DNA of 23,511 nt from Thoreauomyces humboldtii (lineage: Eukaryota; Chytridiomycota; Chytridiomycetes; Spizellomycetales; Powellomycetaceae): the NCBI GenBank assembly GCA_027596035.1, contig JADGJA010000320.1:1-23511 (forward strand), read 5' to 3'. The notes under the pieces were generated by a model. That model searched no databases. It saw only the letters and a list, made by a program, of their open reading frames with translations, and had not been told where the DNA came from. Shown in pieces: positions 18,283-23,511 of the stretch. Each line of letters starts with the position of its first letter. Position 1 is the stretch's first letter. The position numbers and the translations under genes were made by a program.

Positions 18283-19554
18283 CTAGGGACTCGGATACGG
18301 CAGACTGTCGTTGGACTGATAACCAGCTCCCACCAACCTCTGAGCTGGGAGCACCGCATGGCCACCAGATCCCTCCCTCCCAAAGGATAGCGATGACATT
18401 GCCGGCTCGGGATGCGAGAAGGGGAACCCTCCAGAGAGGACCCCGGCATCTCCTCTCAGTAGATGCTCCCGGGAGTTTCCTGAAAGAGTGGAAGCTTGTC
18501 TCCCCAGACTCCCAGCTGGCGACGAGGTCACGCTCGGTAGGTCCTGAAAGTATCCGAACGAAGTAGCTCGAGCGAGCCTTTTTGTGAATGCTGGGGATTT
18601 CCTCAGACCAATCTTTCGAAAGAGGTAGATCCCGATGACCGCGAAGAGGATCCCGGCACCGATGACGGACAAAACGATTGCCGCCATCTTCGAGACGGAC
18701 GTGGTGGTAGTGGAGGCTGCGTCGGCGGCTACCGAAGCTGTTGCCACAGCTGCTGCCAGACTCGGTGTCGCCGCCTCGCTGTTCACCGCAGGTACGGCTC
18801 GTGTCACGGTCGCTGTCTGAATCGGCGTTGGAGCCGTCACGGTGTTCGCCGCTGAAGCCACTCCGACTTTCGCAGTTGCTGCTGGTGCTACTACCGTCGC
18901 GGCTTGATTGATCTTTGGAAGCGTGGGAGGGGCTGTCACTTTAGGCTGAGGGACTGTGGAAAGCGGCAGGACGACAGGCGCCGTGGAGGCTTGAGGCCGA
19001 GCTTGGGACTGCGGAGCATCAGCTACAGGAAGTGTCGCAGCGGCTACCACAGGAGACGATGCAGCTGGTTCAGCGGCAACTGGTTGAGTTGGTTCCGCCT
19101 GGGGAGCTATTGTGAGGTGCACGACCGGGACCGTTGAAGCGACGGGAGCTGCCGGAAGCGGCGCGGCCGTGGATGCAGGCGGCTGTTGCCGTGTCACCGC
19201 CTGGATGACGGGTTGGATCGCAGGAGAAGCTTCTTCAAGGGTGCTCGCTGTTGTTGTTGCGGGATTGCCTGCGCTAGCAATAACGGGGGCCACGGTTTCT
19301 GGCGTGGGAACGGAAGCATCGCCTATCACAGTGTTAACTGAGGCTGCTGCCTTCGTCGTAATGAGCTGTGCCGTCGCTGTGACCGCTGCTGCTGCTTCTG
19401 CTGCCGTTTTTGGAGCCTTTTCGATCTCTGGAGGCTTTGAAGCGGCGACTATACTGGTTGACTGCGGAATGGATGCAGCGCGTACTTGCGAGGCGATGGA
19501 CAGGAGTGTGGCGAACAAGAGGACCGTGCGTGTATTCGCGAACATGAGCATCAT
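18283..19554 (-). CDS. Mucin-like single-pass membrane protein, possible wall sensor
   Basis: This intronless gene encodes 423 residues. It opens with a signal peptide (TVLLFATLLSIASQVRA, cleavage near residue 26). Residues 30-288 are an extracellular stalk made almost wholly of Ala, Pro, Thr, Val and Ser, the composition of heavily O-mannosylated fungal surface proteins. I see no cysteine in it, so no WSC domain. A transmembrane helix at about 290-312 (AAIVLSVIGAGILFAVIGIYLF) is followed by a basic stop-transfer patch (RKIGLRK). The 110-residue cytoplasmic tail is Ser/Gly-rich, with GYFQDLPSVTSS. This layout (signal, O-glycosylated stalk, one helix, short tail) is that of Mid2/Wsc-like cell-wall stress sensors; the assignment is architectural, not by homology. 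Start: one of ATGs 19554, 19551 or 19545. Confidence 0.8.
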   Translation of the reverse strand: MMLMFANTRTVLLFATLLSIASQVRAASIPQSTSIVAASKPPEIEKAPKTAAEAAAAVTATAQLITTKAAASVNTVIGDASVPTPETVAPVIASAGNPATTTASTLEEASPAIQPVIQAVTRQQPPASTAAPLPAAPVASTVPVVHLTIAPQAEPTQPVAAEPAASSPVVAAATLPVADAPQSQARPQASTAPVVLPLSTVPQPKVTAPPTLPKINQAATVVAPAATAKVGVASAANTVTAPTPIQTATVTRAVPAVNSEAATPSLAAAVATASVAADAASTTTTSVSKMAAIVLSVIGAGILFAVIGIYLFRKIGLRKSPAFTKRLARATSFGYFQDLPSVTSSPAGSLGRQASTLSGNSREHLLRGDAGVLSGGFPFSHPEPAMSSLSFGREGSGGHAVLPAQRLVGAGYQSNDSLPYPSP

Positions 19555-20181
19555 GCTAGATATATCAAGGAGATGACAAACTATGTTTTCTGTTACGATG
19601 CAGAAGTCTGGGGAGCGGGAAGCACGTCCTCGGCGGGGAAACGATGGGAACTAGGAAGTATTAATCTCACGCGTTTTCGGGAGCGGCCGCTCTGCGCTGC
19701 GCAGCACGCCCAACGACCGCCCTTTGTGATCTGTCTTAAGGCCGATCCCTCCGTGGCACCGGTCCCACCAACGGCTGCGGGATCCGACGCACGATGTAGT
19801 GGGGACCTTGCGAAATCGATGCCAAATCGTAGCGGCAATCGTCGTGGATGCCACGAGTGTGGAAGTGTGCAAACGGAATATCGTATGTGAGGTCATCAAC
19901 GAAGTCGACTGCGGTTTATTCATGTTCTTCTTAACTTGGCCCTTTCGCCAATGACGTGAACATCGAATGCTGTCTCTAGCTTTGGAGCAGAATCTCTCGA
20001 GGAATCATGCTTCCTTATCGTCGTGGAACGCATTTTCGAGAAGCTTGAGCTGGATTTGACATGTGTAGCTTTACCGTCAACCTTTCTATGTGCTTGTAAT
20101 GTGTTCATAACATGCCTGTCACCGTCGTCTGGTCACGTCTCTCCTCCCTGTCAAAGCGTATCCCTTGCTTCCCTACCTCCC
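19555..20181. other. Spacer upstream of the mucin-like gene
   Basis: This 627-bp spacer lies between two minus-strand genes and should contain the promoter of the mucin-like gene. Minus-strand open frames of 60-90 residues occur but lack coding character, and I see no family motif or repeat. Confidence 0.4.
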
Positions 20182-20686
20182 TCATATCCATTGCTTCAGT
20201 ACCTTCCACCCCTCCCTCAGAAAGTTTGTGCTCATGGTCCCGTACACCTCCAGGGTCTGTCGACCAGGCCGTCCCTTTCCCTCGATGCCCCATCCCCACC
20301 CGTACTCCGTGTTGATCGTGGGAGGATAGCCGTACACGTCGGCTGGACCACCCAGCGGAGTCCTCTGCTTGCCCAGAGGTAGATCCCCGCGGAGATCTCT
20401 GTGAAGAAGCGATTTCAAGGGACAATCTGCAGCTCGTAAAGCCTTCGCTGCTGGCGGTCGAGGCGGATGCCGGTGGTGGTGAAGGTGGTTGGTTCGATCG
20501 CTGCATGTGGGGATGAAGCCGCTCGACAGACAGTCGGAGGCTGGGAAAATCGTCCGCAACGGGCATCTGTCGAAAAGCCGCAGCGACCAGGGGCGACCAG
20601 TTCCTCGCTCGACCTCCTGGACCTGCTCTTCCTAAAGACCTGCTCTTCCTAGAACTGCTCTTTTCTGAAGCCCTGGGGCTTCTCAT
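20182..20686 (-). CDS. Unknown protein with YG..P/EYGW signature; frame switch
   Basis: I do not recognise this gene. The ATG at 20686 opens a frame encoding a Ser/Arg-rich start, then NWSPLVAAAFRQMPVADD and a Pro/Ser-rich linker. The C-terminal part is best read in another frame, from about 20450 to the stop at 20182. It contains KSLLHRDLRGDLP, GGPADVYGYPPTINTEYGW, RQTLEVYGTMSTNF and a last segment LREGWKVLKQWI. Joining the two needs a +1 shift near 20455. No good GT..AG intron supplies it, since GT is absent from the nearby linker, so an indel (real or from sequencing) is likely. The short Tyr-Gly/Trp-rich motifs recall small microtubule-inner proteins of axonemes, but this is a loose impression only. 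It follows the E2 gene on the same strand, 106 bp from that stop. Confidence 0.5.
20620..20651. repeat. Short tandem repeat in the 5' end of the YG/EYGW gene
   Basis: GACCTGCTCTTCCTA occurs at 20620-20634 and 20637-20651 (period 17), and a degenerate third copy follows. It lies in the N-terminal coding part of the unknown gene. The period is not a multiple of 3, so copy-number change would shift the reading frame. Confidence 0.85.
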
Positions 20687-20792
20687 CTTGCAACATGCGA
20701 ACTGGAGGGCTCATTCCTATATGTATTGCCAACTTACTATCCTAGCCTATCCGATACCTCTTCCGGCTTTCCGAAGATCCCGTCTCCGCTTT

Positions 20793-21874
20793 TCAAGCTG
20801 CAAACAACCTTCCCCAATCTTTCGGAACTTGCCATCCGTGGTCAGCCGCCACCCTCACATACGACGACACGGCTTCCATCGCTCCGTAGGGCACGGTCCA
20901 CTGGCGACCCAGACGCGCCGGCCGCGGATCGAGGGAGGACAACGCCATCCTTACGGTGAGCAGTACCGACTCGAGAGTCTGGGATGGGTTCCACCCCGTC
21001 GTCGTGAGAATCTCTAGACAGATCGAACCTCCGGCTGTGTAAGATGAGCATATGAGAAAGTGGTAGAGCCTCGGACCTTTGACACTTGAAAGCAATGGGA
21101 AAGGACCGTGGCATTATACCTGTGACGTGGCCGCCTCCTCCGTGGCAGAACTAATACGGTAGACACAGAAGAAGGTCGTGAGCCACCTCGAGAGTGCCTT
21201 CATCGACGCGTTGCAAGACGCCATTCCTTTGCGATACCTGAAGAAGTCGTGGTCGGATAACCCGAACGTAGGGACTGAAGAAAACAGCGAGATTGTAAGC
21301 CCGGCCAGCGCTCCGATGCTTCTTCCGAAACGCTTGGCAGCCCTTACGGAGTTTGCGGATGCTCCGGTCCAAAGCGCACCTCGAGTACGATGCCTTCTTT
21401 GATTCCTTTTGCCTGGTGGAAATGGATGAGAGCTTGAACAAACCAATCTGCGCGAACAGACCTCTCAAGTCCGAAACTCACTTTCAGGTCCTTCTGCAAT
21501 GGCAGCTTCTTGTCCAGATGGACGATCCTCACCTGCCATCTTCGCCGACGAGTTAGCTTGACCTGTTTTCACAGTGGAAGATTGTTCAGGATCACTCACT
21601 GATAGAGGTCAGTGATATGGTCAAAGTCCACCACCCATCCTCTTTCGATCTCGGAGGTCAATGACTGGACCGCATGGCAGCGTGCCAGCTCCCTCTGCAA
21701 GCTCTTGGAAGCGGCGGGAGTCGACCAGCTGGGAGGAGGAAGGAAGTTGAACGTGTCCAGTGGAGCCGTGTCGGTGTTCACTGGGTCCGCATCACTGCCG
21801 GACAACGACGAAACCGTCGCGACGGAAGGCGACGAATAGTCCTCGTACTCGGAAGATGAAGAGTAGCGGGACAT
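20793..21874 (-). CDS. UBE2Q-type ubiquitin-conjugating enzyme (E2), 5 exons
   Basis: Exons on the minus strand are 21874-21600, 21539-21348, 21274-21238, 21150-21120 and 21034-20793, with GT..AG introns of 60, 73, 87 and 85 nt; the CDS is 777 nt, 258 residues. The joined core reads PPYVRVIRPRLLQ, then FCHGGGGHVTAGGSICLEIL, in which the Cys of GGSIC is the expected ubiquitin-accepting residue. GWNPSQTLESVLLTVRMAL, PRPARLG and an ending HGWQVPKDW follow. These are the hallmarks of the UBE2Q branch, which lacks the HPN motif of classical E2s. The N-terminal 90 residues are Ser/Pro-rich, and the RWD domain of animal UBE2Q is absent, as expected for short fungal forms. Two very short internal exons (37 and 31 nt) make automatic prediction error-prone here. 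Intron 1 uses an AAG acceptor. Confidence 0.9.
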
Positions 21875-23045
21875 GGTTGGAGTGGCAGGAAAGGACGGGC
21901 TTGTAACGTGGTGTGGAGGACTGTGCTTGCAGCTGGGGTTTTTGACAGGCGGAGAGGCTTCAGGTTGTGGTGGAGTTGGGTTTGGACTGGAGTTGGCGAT
22001 GCAAGCAACCTCTGGACGGTGATTTTCCGGGAGGGAGGAAGGTTGTTGGGTTATGGAGATTGAGCTCTTGCCTTGGACTGGTGAAGCGAAGGCTCGCTAC
22101 CGCTTTGACTTGCTCAGGCAACAATAAGATAGCATGCGGATGCGCAGAAGGAGAGGGAAAGTGGCGATAGCGAAGAACGTGGATAGTAGGTGCCAGAAGA
22201 TTGCGATAACCACACCCATGCGTGAACAGTTTATGATGAGGCGCAGCGAAAGTGAGACCGAAGATGCCCGAAACCTTCCGACGCTCTCAGGGTTCATTGC
22301 CTGGCAACAGCATAGGGGGCTTTCGGCAGACACAATGCATTCGGTCAACCTGTCAAACCTGAGTGAAAGACAGCGAGATCGTCCGAACCCTCCTAATGCA
22401 ATTGCATGCCAGCATAATGAGTGAAGTGGCTACGATTATCTTAGTCCCGCGTTCGGAAGGGCACTGTTCCCTGCCATCCTCTCACACGGTGGGTCGATCG
22501 TCTCTTGGAAAGGTGCTCTTGCGGCGGTCGACGCAGCAGGATCGCACGATGACTCCGCGGTTGAACACATTCACTCAAACGGTGGATCATGTGAGTCTTT
22601 GTTGTTTGCCGAGTCACATCAGGTATGATGATATCTAGTAGTAGATTTTCATGCACAAGGAACATGCATCTACCATTGTGACGCGAAAGTCCGTGAGAGA
22701 TGGCGGTCCGAGATCTTCCGATGACCGTCTTGCCAGGCATCCTGGTCGTGGCTGAAGGAGCCCCATAAAGGACTTGCTGAGGACTCGAGCGCCCGGAACG
22801 ATCGACAGGGGGACTCTTTTCAGCGTTTTGTTCGGTGGGGTGACTCACTCGTCGATCGGATGAATCACACTCCTCCCCTCCCAGCCGCGCTGCTGTGACA
22901 ATCGTCGAGACAAGCGGCATACATACAGATATAAAAAAGATCTTTCCCTGGGAATCATCCCTGCAGATTGTTCGTAGTTTCGAGATATCAAACGAGTCGC
23001 GAATCTCGTAGCCGATCGTGTCATTCAACGTCAACCCGCGAAGCC
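21875..23045. other. Large divergent spacer, E2 / GNAT genes
   Basis: This 1171-bp spacer separates two outward-facing genes. The longest minus-strand open frame (231 codons, 22441-23136) overlaps the start of the GNAT gene in antisense and has no family motif. A 66-codon minus-strand frame from an ATG at 22297 encodes a hydrophobic stretch (GVVIAIFWHLLSTFF) but has no other support. I assign no gene; a TATA-like box for the GNAT gene is listed separately. Confidence 0.4.
22930..22939 (+). promoter_or_regulatory. TATA-like box of the GNAT gene
   Basis: TATAAAAAAG lies 106 bp before the GNAT ATG. Initiation some 30-60 bp downstream would leave a leader of about 50-80 nt, a normal fungal arrangement. 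Confidence 0.45.
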
Positions 23046-23511
23046 ATGTCCACGTCCACCCACCAACCACCGTCTTCACGGCCATCACAACCACCTTCCT
23101 CCTCCGCACCCACAACCTCTCCTCGGCCTCAACCAACCAAGACCCTCACCATTCCCCCCTCCACGCACGATGCCGGTCCTCTAGCCCTCGTAGACCTCCG
23201 CCTCTCCGACGCAGAGGACATGACCTCCATCCTCTCCTCCCAACGAGGCCACCAGATCTACCTCAGCACCGCATCCATCCCCACCCCGTTCACTCGTTCC
23301 TCCGCAGAGAGCTTCATCGGACGCGTCCTGACGCGTCACGCGAACGACGGATTCCCCACAGTCTTCTCCATACGGGAGGGAGACGTCCTCGTCGGAACGG
23401 CTTCCATCTTCCCCACGCGGCAGGAGGCCCTCGACGTCGGAGGCGACGGCGGTGGAGGGAAAGGGGACGCGGAGGGCGCGTGGGAGGTGGGGTACTGGGT
23501 GGATCCGGATC
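23046..23511 (+). CDS. GNAT N-acetyltransferase, partial (cut by window end)
   Basis: The frame is open from the ATG at 23046 to the window edge, covering 155 residues. After a 35-residue Ser/Pro/Thr-rich leader comes ALVDLRLSDAEDMTSILS, then FTRSSAESFIGRVL, an FSIREGDVLVGTASIF strand pair, and finally WEVGYWVDPD. The last motif is the strand that precedes the acetyl-CoA-binding loop in RimJ/RimL-like GNAT proteins, in which xxGYWVxPxxWGxG is typical. The CoA-binding motif itself lies beyond the window. The substrate may be a protein N-terminus or a small amine and cannot be told here. Confidence 0.85.
   Translation, partial: MSTSTHQPPSSRPSQPPSSSAPTTSPRPQPTKTLTIPPSTHDAGPLALVDLRLSDAEDMTSILSSQRGHQIYLSTASIPTPFTRSSAESFIGRVLTRHANDGFPTVFSIREGDVLVGTASIFPTRQEALDVGGDGGGGKGDAEGAWEVGYWVDPD

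Noticed and set aside
22097..22297. 66-codon minus-strand frame with one membrane-like segment
   Set aside because: There is only a hydrophobic run, with no signal context, splice support or conservation evidence. It is too short to call.
22441..23136. 231-codon minus-strand open frame before the GNAT gene
   Set aside because: It starts inside the GNAT coding region in antisense, has no motif, and crosses the TATA-like box of that gene. It is probably chance.

Overview
The window looks like a compact nuclear contig from a fungus. Genes lie on both strands with short spacers. Introns are 57-95 nt with GT..AG ends, and many have a CTGAC/CTAAC/CTAAT branch-point-like box shortly before the acceptor. 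The families found (SFI1, a GPI-type GH16 glucanase, a MYND protein, a cell-wall-sensor-like membrane protein) also point to a fungus. I cannot place the phylum from sequence alone; a basidiomycete or an early-diverging (zoosporic) fungus both fit.

Layout: 667-1323 (+) HD-domain phosphohydrolase-like protein; 1709-2794 (-) F-box-like acidic protein whose reading frame switches twice; 3118-9653 (+) SFI1-type centrin-binding repeat protein, resolved here into 18 exons that sum to exactly 1775 codons plus stop; 9908-10487 (-) 5-hydroxyisourate hydrolase in 3 exons; 11044-11868 (-) TATDN3-type TatD nuclease; 12331-13830 (-) long disordered protein with a cationic C-terminal helix; 14629-15687 (+) secreted, GPI-anchored GH16 enzyme; 15963-16931 (-) MYND zinc-finger protein in 2 exons, with an (AC)n microsatellite inside its intron; 17273-17663 (+) an 87-residue secretory/membrane microprotein in 3 exons; 18283-19554 (-) mucin-like single-pass membrane protein; 20182-20686 (-) unknown protein with a YG/EYGW signature; 20793-21874 (-) UBE2Q-type E2 in 5 exons; 23046-end (+) GNAT acetyltransferase cut by the window edge.

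These genes do not form one pathway. Loose themes are microtubule-organising-centre structure (SFI1), cell surface (GH16, mucin-like sensor, microprotein), protein turnover (F-box-like, E2) and purine catabolism (HIU hydrolase). I see no rRNA or CRISPR array, and no complete transposon. The only repeat of note is a dense TGACT/AGTCA cluster at about 10590-10855, which begins like a hAT terminal repeat.

Least certain: the exact starts of the HD, MYND and disordered proteins, and the structures of the two genes (1709-2794, 20182-20686) whose frame changes lack a convincing intron. All splice sites were read by eye and are supported only by frame continuity, consensus and family motifs.
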